Of a stretch of 64,000 nt of DNA, positions 32,813 to 41,716 are shown in pieces (position 1 is the stretch's first letter; every line of letters begins with the position of its first letter). This DNA comes from UBA8612 sp045604525. Lineage in GTDB: Bacteria; Bacillota; Clostridia; Oscillospirales; Acutalibacteraceae. The position numbers and the translations under genes were made by a program. A model generated the notes under the pieces. That model searched no databases. It was not told where the DNA came from and was given only the letters and a program-made list of their open reading frames with translations. The DNA lies in contig JAZUOH010000043.1 in assembly GCA_045604525.1 (NCBI GenBank), forward strand, positions 62,001-126,000, in the 5' to 3' direction.

Positions 32813-33790
32813 ATGAAAAAAATCGGTGTTCTTACAAGCGGCGGCGACGCACCCGGTATGAACGCTGCTGTCCGTGCAGTTGTTCGTACAGCTTGCTATC
32901 TCGGTATGGAGGTTGTCGGTATCCGTTACGGCTACAAGGGCCTTCTTGAAGAGGATTTTATCGACCTTAATATGCGTAACGTCTGCGATATCATTCATCG
33001 CGGCGGCACAAAGATTTATACAGCACGTTGCCCCGAGTTCAGAGGCGAAGAGGCTGTACGCAAGGGCGTAGAAATTGCAAAGAAGCACGGCATTGAGGGC
33101 CTTGTTGTTGTCGGCGGCGACGGTTCATTCCGTGGCGCACGTGACCTTTCAAACTTTGGTCTTCCCTGTGTTGCAATCCCCGGCACAATTGATAACGACA
33201 TTGTCTGCACAGACTATACAATCGGCTTTGACACCTGCCTTAACACAGTTCAGGCACTTGTAGACCGTCTTCGTGACACAATCGAAAGCCACAGCCGCTG
33301 TATGGTTGTTGAGGTTATGGGCGCACGTGCAGGCTACCTTACACTTAATGCAGGTATCGCTGTAGGTGCAACAGCTATCGTTATCCCCGAAATCCCCTAC
33401 GATATCGAAAAGAACGTTATCGAAAAGATTAAGCGTACAAAGGCAACCGGCAAGAACCACTTCATCGTTATGGTTGCTGAGGGCGTTCGTTTCCGTGACG
33501 GTATTACTGTTGATGAAATCGCAAAGAAGATTGAGGAAGAAACAGGTGTTGAGGCTCGTTCAATCGTTCTCGGCCATATTCAGCGTGGCGGTTCACCCTC
33601 AGTACGTGACCGTGTTACAGCAAGCCAGATGGGTTACAAGGCTGTTCACCTTCTTCACGAGGGCAAGAGCAACCGTGTTGTCGTAATGCACGGTGCACAG
33701 ATTACAGACCACGACATTAACGAAGCACTTGAAATGTCCAAGACAATTGATAAGGACCTTTACAACTGCGCAATGGAGATTTCACTTTAA
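32813..33790 (+). CDS. pfkA: ATP-dependent 6-phosphofructokinase
   Basis: Committed step of glycolysis. 325 residues, normal for the bacterial ATP enzyme. L-T-S-G-G-D-A-P-G-M-N-A-A near residue 8 (ATP site), V-V-G-G-D-G-S-F-R-G-A, the catalytic T-I-D-N-D-I-V-C-T-D-Y-T-I-G-F-D-T, M-G-A-R-A-G-Y-L, and H-I-Q-R-G-G-S-P-S. The glycine after the first G-G-D marks ATP rather than PPi use. TAGGAGAG lies upstream of the ATG. Its codon use is more biased than that of its neighbours, as expected for a highly expressed gene. Confidence 0.97.
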   Translation: MKKIGVLTSGGDAPGMNAAVRAVVRTACYLGMEVVGIRYGYKGLLEEDFIDLNMRNVCDIIHRGGTKIYTARCPEFRGEEAVRKGVEIAKKHGIEGLVVVGGDGSFRGARDLSNFGLPCVAIPGTIDNDIVCTDYTIGFDTCLNTVQALVDRLRDTIESHSRCMVVEVMGARAGYLTLNAGIAVGATAIVIPEIPYDIEKNVIEKIKRTKATGKNHFIVMVAEGVRFRDGITVDEIAKKIEEETGVEARSIVLGHIQRGGSPSVRDRVTASQMGYKAVHLLHEGKSNRVVVMHGAQITDHDINEALEMSKTIDKDLYNCAMEISL

Positions 33791-33808
33791 TCTAAGTTAT
33801 AAAATTAT

Positions 33809-33846
33809 AACAGCCGATTATCTGTCAGATAATCGGCTGTTCTTTT
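33809..33846 (+). terminator. Bidirectional intrinsic terminator
   Basis: A 15-bp perfect stem (33809-33823 with 33827-33841) between the convergent pfkA and acetylesterase genes. T residues follow on the plus strand and a looser T-rich stretch on the minus strand. Confidence 0.8.
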
Positions 33847-33852
33847 GCTGTA

Positions 33853-36078
33853 TCAGAATAAATTTGCAAAGAAACCTATAAACATTGTGAACATTGCGCT
33901 TATAAATTCAAAAGCGTTGTCTGCGTCGGCTATGTCAGCTTCAAAGCGTGTGCCTACATTTTCTGCAGAGGGAGCAAATTCAAAAGAATCAATGCTTATA
34001 TCTGCATTTTCACCCGAAAAATCAAGCTGGAATTTAAAGACATAGTCTAACTTTTCATTAGCGTATGTAAAGCCGCACTCGTTAGCGGAGCGATAAAGCT
34101 TATCAAGGTCAAGTGTTATCTCGTGCCACTTGCCGTCTGCCGGCAGGATATATGCGCTGTCCTTGCTTCCGTCAACTGCAGGGGAATACCAACGGGTTGA
34201 ATTAACATATATTTTCATTGAATTAAGCGTAACGTCTGCAGTGCCGTTGTTGCGTGCCATAAAGCTTATCTTGCCGTATTTGCTCCAGTCTGTTGCCGTG
34301 TCCTGGAAGGGTTTAACGTTATCAACCTTGAAAAGCTGTACGGGTTTTACGGTGAAGCTTTCATCTGTAGATTTTACGCTGAGACCCTTTTCTCCGTTGT
34401 ATGCACTGTCTGCAGTAAGTGCAACCTCTGCGCCTTCTGCCTTCCAGGTGTCAAATTCTGCGCTGTGCGGGTCGGGCAGCAGGTGCCACACCTTGTCAAG
34501 CTCGCACTCTGCCCAGGTCTTGTCTGCCCAATATACAGCACCGGGAATTACCTTTGTCACAAACGGGCTGACGGGCATAAACCTCTCGCCTTCAACCTCG
34601 GTGTAAAGGCTTGAGTAGGTGTTGAGTGTGCAGTATGCGTAGCTTGCGCTTACAGGGCTTACGATGTCATCATTCCATATTCTTACCGTGTCGGATGATA
34701 CGATTTCAGCCTGCGCCTGCACGTAAATTCCGTCTTCACCGCATATTGCAAAGCCTTTAAGATAATTGCTGTCAGCCTTTATGCCGTCGCCTGTGTTTTT
34801 AAGCGTCACGTAAATGCTTGAATCCTTTATTTCGCTTGAAGCAACCGAAGCGGCTGTGTAGGTTTCACCTTTTCCGTAAACCATACCGAGTGCCGCCTTT
34901 GCCATACGCTCACCGACGGGCTGTTTGGTTGAGGGGTGAATTACACCTACCTCCGGCAGATAGGTGAGCGGCAGGTCGTAAAGCGTGATCATAGCTCGGC
35001 TTTCGGGCAGAGCCGACTGTATCTGTGTGTAGCCGAGGTTCCATTCGCTCATTGCGTGTTCGCCGTATGGATAGGGAGCAATCTGTGTGTAAATTACGGG
35101 GAAGAATTCATCACCGAAATCAAACATATCGGTGTACATCTGCTGCAGAGCATCAAAGCTGTGTGCATATATATCAGTGCCTATTCGGCCGAAGAGGTCG
35201 GTTTCACCCTGGTACCATATAAGACCCGACGGACGGAAGTTGCGGTAAGCGTGTGTGCGCAGGTTGTAGTTTGCCGTCATATCGGCATATATGTCTGTTT
35301 CGTTTTCGTTCCAGGCCGATTTTTCTATGTAAAGACCGTTGTCAATAAACTCTTTTTTTAGTGTGCTGTCTGCATCAATCGCTTCTCTTGAAAGCCAGCT
35401 TCTTATAGATGAGCCGCCGAGAGAGGAGTTGAGAATGCCTACGGGCATATCAAGCTCTGCCATCAGCTTTTCTGCGAAGAAATAAGCAACTGCGCTCATA
35501 CCGTAAATATTAGGGCTTTCGCCGTCAAACCACTTCACGTCAATAATATCGTTCTGCGGCTCGGCAGGTATAGCATCAGTGCCGTTGTATGTCGGATATG
35601 GGGGCTCGTAGCATATTCTCAGCCACGGGCTTGCCTTTTTGCCGCTGTTCATCATTTCAATTCCCTTTAAGGATTGACCGAGCGGGAACATCATATTGCT
35701 CTGTCCGCTTGCAAGCCACAGCTCACCGAAAACAACGTTTTCGAGCACTGCAAATTTGTCGCCGTCCTGTGTCAGCTCAACGGTGTATTGGTTGTAACCG
35801 CCTGCAGGTGCAATAAACGATATTTCAAACGTGCCGTCGTTGTTTACTCTGCCCGAGGCTGTACGTATCGGCCAGGAGTTTTCGTTGAGAAGTCGGGCTG
35901 TAATTACACTGTCGGGCTCGCCTTCACCTGCAAAAATTGCCGCCTTGTTCTGCTGAAAAAGCATACCGTCACCGTAAACGGTGTAAAGCCTTGCCGCAGT
36001 ATCCTGAGCAAAGGCAACTGTAACACTGCAAAAAGCAAATAAAACCGCAAGCAGTGCCGAAATAATCTTTTTAGCCAT
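33853..36078 (-). CDS. Secreted sialate O-acetylesterase-like protein (SASA family)
   Basis: A 741-residue exported esterase. Signal peptide (I-S-A-L-L-A-V-L-F-A-F-C-S-V-T-V-A-F-A, ends near 24). The SASA/SGNH catalytic motifs are L-A-S-G-Q-S-N-M with the nucleophilic Ser (near 150), S-L-G-G-S-S-I-R-S-W-L, L-I-W-Y-Q-G-E-T-D, and the late V-I-H-P-S-T-K-Q with the catalytic His. From about 560 a second domain with W-S-K-Y-G-K-I-S-F-M-A-R-N-N looks like a carbohydrate-binding beta-sandwich. The last 20 residues (F-T-M-F-I-G-F-F-A-N-L-F) are hydrophobic. The family removes acetyl groups from sialic acid or xylan; with the GH38 gene it points to host-glycan use. GGAGG before the ATG. Confidence 0.88.
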   Translation of the reverse strand: MAKKIISALLAVLFAFCSVTVAFAQDTAARLYTVYGDGMLFQQNKAAIFAGEGEPDSVITARLLNENSWPIRTASGRVNNDGTFEISFIAPAGGYNQYTVELTQDGDKFAVLENVVFGELWLASGQSNMMFPLGQSLKGIEMMNSGKKASPWLRICYEPPYPTYNGTDAIPAEPQNDIIDVKWFDGESPNIYGMSAVAYFFAEKLMAELDMPVGILNSSLGGSSIRSWLSREAIDADSTLKKEFIDNGLYIEKSAWNENETDIYADMTANYNLRTHAYRNFRPSGLIWYQGETDLFGRIGTDIYAHSFDALQQMYTDMFDFGDEFFPVIYTQIAPYPYGEHAMSEWNLGYTQIQSALPESRAMITLYDLPLTYLPEVGVIHPSTKQPVGERMAKAALGMVYGKGETYTAASVASSEIKDSSIYVTLKNTGDGIKADSNYLKGFAICGEDGIYVQAQAEIVSSDTVRIWNDDIVSPVSASYAYCTLNTYSSLYTEVEGERFMPVSPFVTKVIPGAVYWADKTWAECELDKVWHLLPDPHSAEFDTWKAEGAEVALTADSAYNGEKGLSVKSTDESFTVKPVQLFKVDNVKPFQDTATDWSKYGKISFMARNNGTADVTLNSMKIYVNSTRWYSPAVDGSKDSAYILPADGKWHEITLDLDKLYRSANECGFTYANEKLDYVFKFQLDFSGENADISIDSFEFAPSAENVGTRFEADIADADNAFEFISAMFTMFIGFFANLF

Positions 36079-36244
36079 ACCAATTCCTCCGTAACGCTTT
36101 TATTTAAAACAAATATATCACATCACAACAAATCCTGCAAGGTGAAATGTGTAATTATAACATCCGGCATTCCGAAAATACACGTTAGCATACTGGACGT
36201 TTCGTCTCCGCTTGCAAAAAATATATCACTCTTATTGTTATTGC

Positions 36245-36320
36245 GTAGGGGCGATTCACGAATCGCCCGTTATCCATCGACATATCTCTTTTACGGCGGA
36301 CGCCCGATGAGCGCCCCTAC
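36245..36320. repeat. Pair of opposed dispersed palindromes
   Basis: 36245-36269 begins GTAGGG and ends CCCG with core GGGCGATTCACGAATCGCCC. 36294-36320 has core GGACGCCCGATGAGCGCCCC and ends CCCTAC, so the two modules face each other. They lie in the 330-bp gap between two divergent genes; no gene is seen in that gap. Confidence 0.7.
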
Positions 36321-36406
36321 GATGTGTTTGTTACGCATAAATATTGAATTGCTTTGCAAGTAATGATATAATAATTTATATCTTTAAACGGACAGCAGGT
36401 GATACT

Positions 36407-37126
36407 GTGAAAATAGGTGTAATTACAGATATACATAACAATTTTACCGCACTTAAAGCTGTTGTGAAAGAATTACAGCAGTCGGGATGCGATAAAATTA
36501 TTTGCTGTGGAGATATAATCGGAATCGGTCCTTTCCCCGAAGAGACCGTACAATATTTGATGCGGATTCCTAATTTGATTGCTGTGCGTGGAAATCACGA
36601 ACAATACCTGCTTGATGAAATGCCGAGCGATTATCCCAATGAAGAAAATATGGAATACGAGGAAATGAAACATCACAAATGGGAGCACAGCCTGCTGTCA
36701 AAGGAATCGGTTGATTTTCTCAGGAGTTTACCGTACAAGGTTAGTGTAACGTGTGATGGCTATGCCTTGACGGTTAGGCATTACTGTATGGACAGTGATG
36801 GCCACTATATCAACGACAAAATGAATCCTGACAAAACGGATTTAGATAAGATGTTTGCCGATGTTGAAGGCGATATTATCTTATACGGTCATAACCATTG
36901 CAGAAATATTTGCAAAGGCGATAAATTTTATATAAATGTCGGCTCGCTTGGTTGCCCTGCGCAGGATGAAAATATTGCACGCACAGGCATTGTGAATATA
37001 GAAAACGGAAATGTTGATGTGAAAACAATTGACTTGGAATATGATGTAAGCGAAGTAATAGGGGCGATTGATAAATTTAATTATCCCGATGCAGATAATA
37101 TTAAAAGATATTTCTACGGAATATGA
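36407..37126 (+). CDS. Calcineurin-like metallophosphoesterase (YfcE/MJ0936-like)
   Basis: A 239-residue phosphodiesterase read from GTG 36407 (AGCAGGTGAT upstream). The ORF extends 21 codons further but has no ribosome site. Metal-binding motifs in order: I-T-D-I-H-N-N (D-x-H), C-C-G-D-I-I-G-I-G-P (G-D), V-R-G-N-H-E (G-N-H-E), a conserved H near R-H-Y-C-M, and Y-G-H-N-H-C (G-H-x-H) followed by N-V-G-S-L-G-C-P. The short form with N-V-G-S is typical of small cytosolic phosphodiesterases. The stop lies 17 bp before the start chosen for the next gene; an in-frame ATG of that gene overlaps the stop. Confidence 0.85.
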   Translation: MKIGVITDIHNNFTALKAVVKELQQSGCDKIICCGDIIGIGPFPEETVQYLMRIPNLIAVRGNHEQYLLDEMPSDYPNEENMEYEEMKHHKWEHSLLSKESVDFLRSLPYKVSVTCDGYALTVRHYCMDSDGHYINDKMNPDKTDLDKMFADVEGDIILYGHNHCRNICKGDKFYINVGSLGCPAQDENIARTGIVNIENGNVDVKTIDLEYDVSEVIGAIDKFNYPDADNIKRYFYGI

Positions 37127-37143
37127 TGAGTGGTGAAAGAATT

Positions 37144-37695
37144 ATGAAACACTGCGGAACACAAAGGTTAGAAACTGACAGATTGGTTTTAAGAAGATAT
37201 GTCAGCGAAGATGCACCGGCAATGTTTAAGAATTGGGCATCCGACCCGGAAGTAACAAAGTTTTTAATGTGGAAAACTCATTCTAATCAAGAAGAAAGCC
37301 AAAGCATAATGGATGATTGGGTGAAACAGTATAATAACGATAAATACTATCATTGGGGTATTGTTTTGAAAGAAAACGGTGATGAGCCGATTGGTGCTAT
37401 TGCTGTAGGTTTTATGAATGAGGAAGTTTCTTCAATGCAAATCAGTTACTGCCTCGGCAGGAAATGGTGGTATCAGGGAATAATGTCAGAAGCCCTCAAG
37501 GCAGTTATGGATTTTTTGTTTGATGAGGTAGATGTAAACCGTATTGAATCAAGGCACGACCCGAGAAACCCGAATTCCGGTAAGGTAATGAAAAAATGCG
37601 GCATGAAATATGAGGGAACTCTGCGCAGCTCCGATTGGAATAATCAAGGTATCTGCGACGCTTGTTATTATGCGTTGCTAAAATCGGAACGCTGA
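37144..37695 (+). CDS. GNAT acetyltransferase, RimJ/RimL-like
   Basis: A 183-residue N-acetyltransferase. It begins T-Q-R-L-E-T-D-R-L-V-L-R-R-Y, typical for the RimJ/RimL group, and has P-I-G-A-I-A-V-G, the acetyl-CoA segment Y-C-L-G-R-K-W-W-Y-Q-G-I-M-S-E-A-L, and V-N-R-I-E-S-R-H-D-P-R-N-P-N-S-G-K-V-M-K-K-C-G. The ATG at 37144 has GGTGAAAG upstream and is preferred over the earlier ATG that overlaps the phosphoesterase stop. Substrate unknown; family members acetylate protein N-termini or small amines. Confidence 0.88.
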   Translation: MKHCGTQRLETDRLVLRRYVSEDAPAMFKNWASDPEVTKFLMWKTHSNQEESQSIMDDWVKQYNNDKYYHWGIVLKENGDEPIGAIAVGFMNEEVSSMQISYCLGRKWWYQGIMSEALKAVMDFLFDEVDVNRIESRHDPRNPNSGKVMKKCGMKYEGTLRSSDWNNQGICDACYYALLKSER

Positions 37696-37759
37696 TTTTT
37701 ATTGCAATATAGGAATTTATATGCTACAATTTTTTTATAAACTTGTCGGAGGTAACTTT

Positions 37760-39127
37760 ATGAAAAACAGTTACGACGTAATAGTTGTCGGTGCGGCAAC
37801 GGCAGGCAGCTATTTTGCACGCAAGCTTGCCGAAAACGGTATCAGCGTTCTTGTTATTGATTCAAAGCCGGTGGAAAAGGTCGGCACGAAATACGACATT
37901 TTTCACGTCGGCAGAGAGGATTTTGACAGATTCGGCATTCCTTGGCCTGTAAAGGGTGAGGACTATGCCTTCGAGTTTGACAGCACTCATGTCTGTTCGG
38001 CTTTCGGCCACTATCCCAAGTATTCTCCCGGCAAGGTCGTCGGTATGCACATGCACGATTATACCGTGCGCCTCAACCGTTGGGCAATCGAGGGCGGCGC
38101 AGAAATTGCGTACGAAACCGAATTTATATCCTGTATATATGAAAATGGCAAGATAACAGGTGTAAAGTGCTGCAGTAACGGCGAAGAGATAAACATATCT
38201 GCAAGGCTTGTTGCAGATTGCTCCGGTATTCCTGCTGTTGTAAGACGCAGTCTGCCCGAAAGCTACGGGGTCGAAACCTTTGAAATTGACCCGACGGATA
38301 TGTTCTACGTTGTACTTCGCTACATAAGCTTTACTAACCCCGATGACAAAATGAATCTCCGCTCCTGGCCTTTCTATAAGACCTGGGAAGCACCGCAGCA
38401 TAACCCCAACGGTGCAATTCTCGGCATAGGTGCCAACCTCAGCTTTGATATGTGCGAAAAGGTTTATAAGGAGTTTGAATCGGCAGTTGAGCTTACACCG
38501 CATAAGGTTGATTATTTTGAGCGTGGTTTCACTCCTTACCGACGTCCGCCTTATTCTCTTGTTTCTGATGCATTTATTGCTCTTGGCGATGCTGCTTGTA
38601 TTACAAAGCCCTCCTGCGGTGAGGGTGTAACAGCGGCTATGGTGCAGATGGATGCCGCACTTGAGGTTATTCTTCCGCTTCTCAAATCGGGCAAGGAGTG
38701 CAGCCGTGATAACCTCTGGCTTGTAAATAAGAAATATATTGATGCACAGGGCGCAGACTTTGCAAACCAGATGGCTGTGCTTATAGGTGCTGTTGCGTCA
38801 AGTGCTCAAGAAAATGAGTATTTCTTTGCAAATGACCTTATTTTCAGCACAAAAAACTTTATCGCAATGGGTGAGGGCGGTATGCCCAAATTCTCTATAG
38901 GTGAAATTCTCACTATGGCTTACCGATTTATAAAAGGAATTGTAACGGGTAAGCTTCGTATCTCAACGATAATCGCTCTGCTCAAAGCTGTAATAAACGG
39001 CGGTAAGATTTCGGGTCATTACAAAAAATTCCCCGAAACCCCTTCAGGCTTCGAGGAATGGTGCGCTAAAGCAGATGTAATCTGGAAAAAATGCGGTAAA
39101 ATGGCAGATATGGTAAGCGACAAGTAA
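37760..39127 (+). CDS. FAD-dependent oxidoreductase, geranylgeranyl-reductase-like
   Basis: A 455-residue flavoprotein. The FAD motif is D-V-I-V-V-G-A-A-T-A-G-S-Y-F-A-R-K-L near residue 6, the second ribose contact V-L-V-I-D-S-K follows, and the late FAD motif is L-G-D-A-A-C-I-T-K-P-S-C-G-E-G-V (about 275). This is the arrangement of the PHBH/geranylgeranyl reductase family, which hydrogenates isoprenoids or hydroxylates aromatics. The ATG at 37760 has GGAGGT upstream; the ORF start 13 codons earlier has none. It stands alone; substrate cannot be told. Confidence 0.85.
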   Translation: MKNSYDVIVVGAATAGSYFARKLAENGISVLVIDSKPVEKVGTKYDIFHVGREDFDRFGIPWPVKGEDYAFEFDSTHVCSAFGHYPKYSPGKVVGMHMHDYTVRLNRWAIEGGAEIAYETEFISCIYENGKITGVKCCSNGEEINISARLVADCSGIPAVVRRSLPESYGVETFEIDPTDMFYVVLRYISFTNPDDKMNLRSWPFYKTWEAPQHNPNGAILGIGANLSFDMCEKVYKEFESAVELTPHKVDYFERGFTPYRRPPYSLVSDAFIALGDAACITKPSCGEGVTAAMVQMDAALEVILPLLKSGKECSRDNLWLVNKKYIDAQGADFANQMAVLIGAVASSAQENEYFFANDLIFSTKNFIAMGEGGMPKFSIGEILTMAYRFIKGIVTGKLRISTIIALLKAVINGGKISGHYKKFPETPSGFEEWCAKADVIWKKCGKMADMVSDK

Positions 39128-39204
39128 AAGATAATATTGAATAAATAATAGAGAATAGATATTGGGGTGACCGATTTCTGTTCTCTTTTTTGTTGAAATA
39201 TAAC

Positions 39205-39238
39205 AATCGGCACAGCAGGTTAAACTGCCGTGCCGATT
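39205..39238 (-). terminator. Terminator of the GH-A-like gene
   Basis: AATCGGCACAGCAGGT (39205-39220) pairs with ACTGCCGTGCCGATT (39224-39238), with minor mismatches. On the minus strand a T-rich stretch follows. It also lies after the convergent flavoprotein gene. Confidence 0.6.
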
Positions 39239-39245
39239 AACTGTT

Positions 39246-40475
39246 TTAGTCAGCAAAAGCCTCTTTTACTGCGTAGTATGATGGCTTGGGTTTGCCCTCA
39301 TAGTCTACAAGGCCCCATTTTGTTTCAACAGGGCAGTCAACCTGGCCGCAAACGTAACAGTCGCCGCTGTCCTGCCAGCAGTAGACAAACATACCTATAA
39401 CATAATCAAGGTTGCGCACCTTGGGGATTACATAAGAGAAGAAGTCTGCCTGGCCTTCGTGAGTGTGGGGGAATCCGTAAAGACCGAAGCCCTCTTGAAG
39501 CTCTCTGTAAAGGTGGTTTGAATATTCGCCGTCAAACATCTGGCTTGCTCTGAATTCGGGTGTCTGGTCAGCATATTTGTCAAATTCATCAGCAAGGTCT
39601 TCGGGAAGATTTGCAATGAATTCGTCAATATGCTCACGTGCTTCCTTTTCACTGCTGTAGCCGTAGCTTTCAAGAATTGCCTGCTTTTCTTCCTTCGATT
39701 TCGGCTCTCCGAGACCGATGTAACCGAATTCGCACATAATGATAGGCTTACCTGTAATTCTTCTTACAAAGTTGAGAATTGTAATATATTGATTAGGGTT
39801 CTTGAGCACAGGCTCAAAGCAGCCGAGGTACATATCAAGGCCTACGTAGTCGCAGTACTGATGATAGTCCTTCATAAGACCGGGAAGCTGAAGAATTGCA
39901 AGACCGCCGAGGTTGTAGCCGATGATGATATCGCCTCTTTCGGGGTACATAGCTTCAAGCTGCATGCCTATGAAATCTGCAGCCTCTTCAAGTGTTAGGG
40001 GCAGAGTGAAACGGTCAATACCCATTTCGTTTGTAACCTGTATTGCGCCTGCAATGTCTTTAAGGTCGTTGAGATAAAACAGTGCAATATCCTGAATTGC
40101 TTTTTTGTTTGCTTCGTCTCTCGGGTCAAGGCCGTATTCAATAAAATCTTCGGGGTAGGGGGTTATTGCCATAACTTTAATGCCTCGGTCGGCATATTCC
40201 TGCATCTCTGCCTTCCAGCTTATGTAGCTTTGTGAAAGTGAGCCGTCTTTGTTAAATGCAAAGGGAATGTCGTCACGAATCCAGCCGATGTTTGCATCAG
40301 TCAGCAAATCATACTGCTCTCTTGCGTGGCATACACCCTTCATAAAGCCGCCGACCTTTTCTTCTGCAACGGCAATTTCCTTGTCAAAGGGCACCGTAGG
40401 GTCAACAACTATAAGCGATGCCAGCGGAGTGATAACCGCAAGAATGAAACCTATAATCTTAAATAAAAAAGTCAT
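39246..40475 (-). CDS. Putative clan GH-A glycoside hydrolase, membrane-anchored
   Basis: About 409 residues from ATG 40475 (AAAGGAG 13 bases upstream; a GTG at 40487 is too close to that site). It opens with a membrane helix (L-F-K-I-I-G-F-I-L-A-V-I). The rest fits a TIM barrel: G-V-C-H-A-R-E-Q-Y near the front, A-I-Q-V-T-N-E-M-G with the N-E pair expected for the acid/base of clan GH-A, and K-P-I-I-M-C-E-F-G-Y-I-G with a glutamate in the place of the nucleophile. A final W-G-L-V-D-Y-E-G-K-P-K-P-S-Y-Y-A-V is the familiar end of barrel glycosidases. I cannot assign the family or substrate. Confidence 0.65.
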   Translation of the reverse strand: MTFLFKIIGFILAVITPLASLIVVDPTVPFDKEIAVAEEKVGGFMKGVCHAREQYDLLTDANIGWIRDDIPFAFNKDGSLSQSYISWKAEMQEYADRGIKVMAITPYPEDFIEYGLDPRDEANKKAIQDIALFYLNDLKDIAGAIQVTNEMGIDRFTLPLTLEEAADFIGMQLEAMYPERGDIIIGYNLGGLAILQLPGLMKDYHQYCDYVGLDMYLGCFEPVLKNPNQYITILNFVRRITGKPIIMCEFGYIGLGEPKSKEEKQAILESYGYSSEKEAREHIDEFIANLPEDLADEFDKYADQTPEFRASQMFDGEYSNHLYRELQEGFGLYGFPHTHEGQADFFSYVIPKVRNLDYVIGMFVYCWQDSGDCYVCGQVDCPVETKWGLVDYEGKPKPSYYAVKEAFAD

Positions 40476-40615
40476 AAAAGCATTCACGCTCCTTTTGTTA
40501 TTACAAATATATTAACATTATTCTTTTTTCTTTTCAATCAATAAATTAAACTTCGTTAATAAGAACAATTTCGTTTGCCTGCTTTTAGTAAATAGCGACA
40601 AAGGTGTTATGCTTT

Positions 40616-40642
40616 GTAGGGGACAGCGTTTGCGACTTCCCG
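40616..40642. repeat. Dispersed palindrome, single copy
   Basis: Starts GTAGGG, ends TTCCCG, with imperfect inverted arms GGGGACAGCG / TGCGACTTCCC. It sits just before the promoter of the first GDPD gene and is a worn member of the dispersed family. Confidence 0.55.
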
Positions 40643-40659
40643 ATAATTTCTATTTGCTA

Positions 40660-40688
40660 TTGTTTTTATATCGGCAAAGTGATATAAT
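40660..40688 (+). promoter_or_regulatory. Promoter of the first GDPD gene
   Basis: TTGTTT (40660-40665), 17-bp spacer and TATAAT (40683-40688), 38 bp before the ATG. Confidence 0.55.
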
Positions 40689-40726
40689 GTTTTTGCTTAA
40701 AATTTCCTATGAAAGGTGATATAAAA

Positions 40727-41575
40727 ATGCTTCCTTTTATCAACAAAATCATTACGCTTATCCTCGTGCCTATCTATTTTTCTCCCTACACTCCGGTGGT
40801 ACATATTGCAAAGATTTTTAACCAACCTCAACAGCTTATTTCAATTTCCGAGGCAGGTATCGGCTCACCCGAAGACCCCGTTTATCTTACGGCTCACCGC
40901 GGTGTAAGCGCACTTGCACCGGAGAATTCACTTCCCGCTTTCGAAGAATCCGTCAAAAACGGCTATTACACAGCCGAGTGTGATATTCACCTTACCAAGG
41001 ATAACGAGTGGGTTGTTATTCACAACAGCTCAACGGATGCACGCTTCTGCCAATACGGCGAGGTTAAGGATTATACGCTTGCCGAGCTCAAAACCTTCAG
41101 CTACAAGAGCGGCGCTAATTTCTGGAAATATGAAGACCTCAGAATTCCTACGCTCGATGAGTATCTCGATGTTTTTGTCGGCACAAAAACCAGACCGCAG
41201 ATTGAAATCAAAGCAGATAATTACGACCTGCTTTACACTGTCGTTGATGCTGTAAAGGCAAAGGGTCTGACCGAGCAGGCAATTGTTATATCCTTTGACC
41301 TTGAACAGCTCAAGGTTATTCATAAGCTTGACCCCTCAATTGAGCTCTGGTATCTTATCGACGAAATTACAGCCGAAAACATTGCCGCCGCACAGGCAGT
41401 AGGCGATAACGTCTGGCTTTCACCCAACTTTGACAGAAACAATCAGGCTTCAATTCAGCTTGCCCTCGATGCAGGCATCGGCGTTTCTTTCTGGACAGTA
41501 AACACCCTTGAGGATGCAAAAATGCTCTACGATATGGGCGTCAGATATATGGAAACCGACATTCTCTGCAACTGA
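40727..41575 (+). CDS. Glycerophosphodiester phosphodiesterase (paralogue A)
   Basis: A 282-residue GDPD that hydrolyses glycerophosphodiesters to glycerol-3-phosphate and an alcohol. It has an N-terminal membrane segment (I-I-T-L-I-L-V-P-I-Y-F) that would anchor it at the cell surface. Catalytic motifs: T-A-H-R-G-V-S-A-L-A-P-E-N-S (H-R and P-E-N), A-E-C-D-I-H-L-T-K-D (E-x-D) and V-V-I-H-N. The C-terminus T-V-N-T-L-E-D-A-K-M-L-Y-D-M-G-V is also typical. AAAGGTGAT precedes the ATG at 40727. The 56319 gene is a full-length paralogue of identical length. Confidence 0.92.
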   Translation: MLPFINKIITLILVPIYFSPYTPVVHIAKIFNQPQQLISISEAGIGSPEDPVYLTAHRGVSALAPENSLPAFEESVKNGYYTAECDIHLTKDNEWVVIHNSSTDARFCQYGEVKDYTLAELKTFSYKSGANFWKYEDLRIPTLDEYLDVFVGTKTRPQIEIKADNYDLLYTVVDAVKAKGLTEQAIVISFDLEQLKVIHKLDPSIELWYLIDEITAENIAAAQAVGDNVWLSPNFDRNNQASIQLALDAGIGVSFWTVNTLEDAKMLYDMGVRYMETDILCN

Positions 41576-41654
41576 GACTTCGATAAAGCCACCGAGAACA
41601 CGCACAAAGAATAATTTGAATAAAGACATTGTTTTTTAGAATAAAGCAGTAATA

Positions 41655-41694
41655 AAAAATCAGGAAGATTTGTTGTAAAATCCTCCTGATTTTT
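41655..41694. terminator. Bidirectional terminator
   Basis: AAAAATCAGG (41655-41664) pairs with CCTGATTTTT (41685-41694), with further pairs inside. It serves the GDPD gene on the plus strand and the TRIC-like channel gene on the minus strand. Confidence 0.75.
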
Positions 41695-41716
41695 ATTTTG
41701 TGAGTTTGTCGTGTTT

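Noticed and set aside
40616..40642. Operator for the GDPD gene
   Set aside because: It matches the dispersed palindrome family found at many unrelated places, so a gene-specific operator is unlikely.
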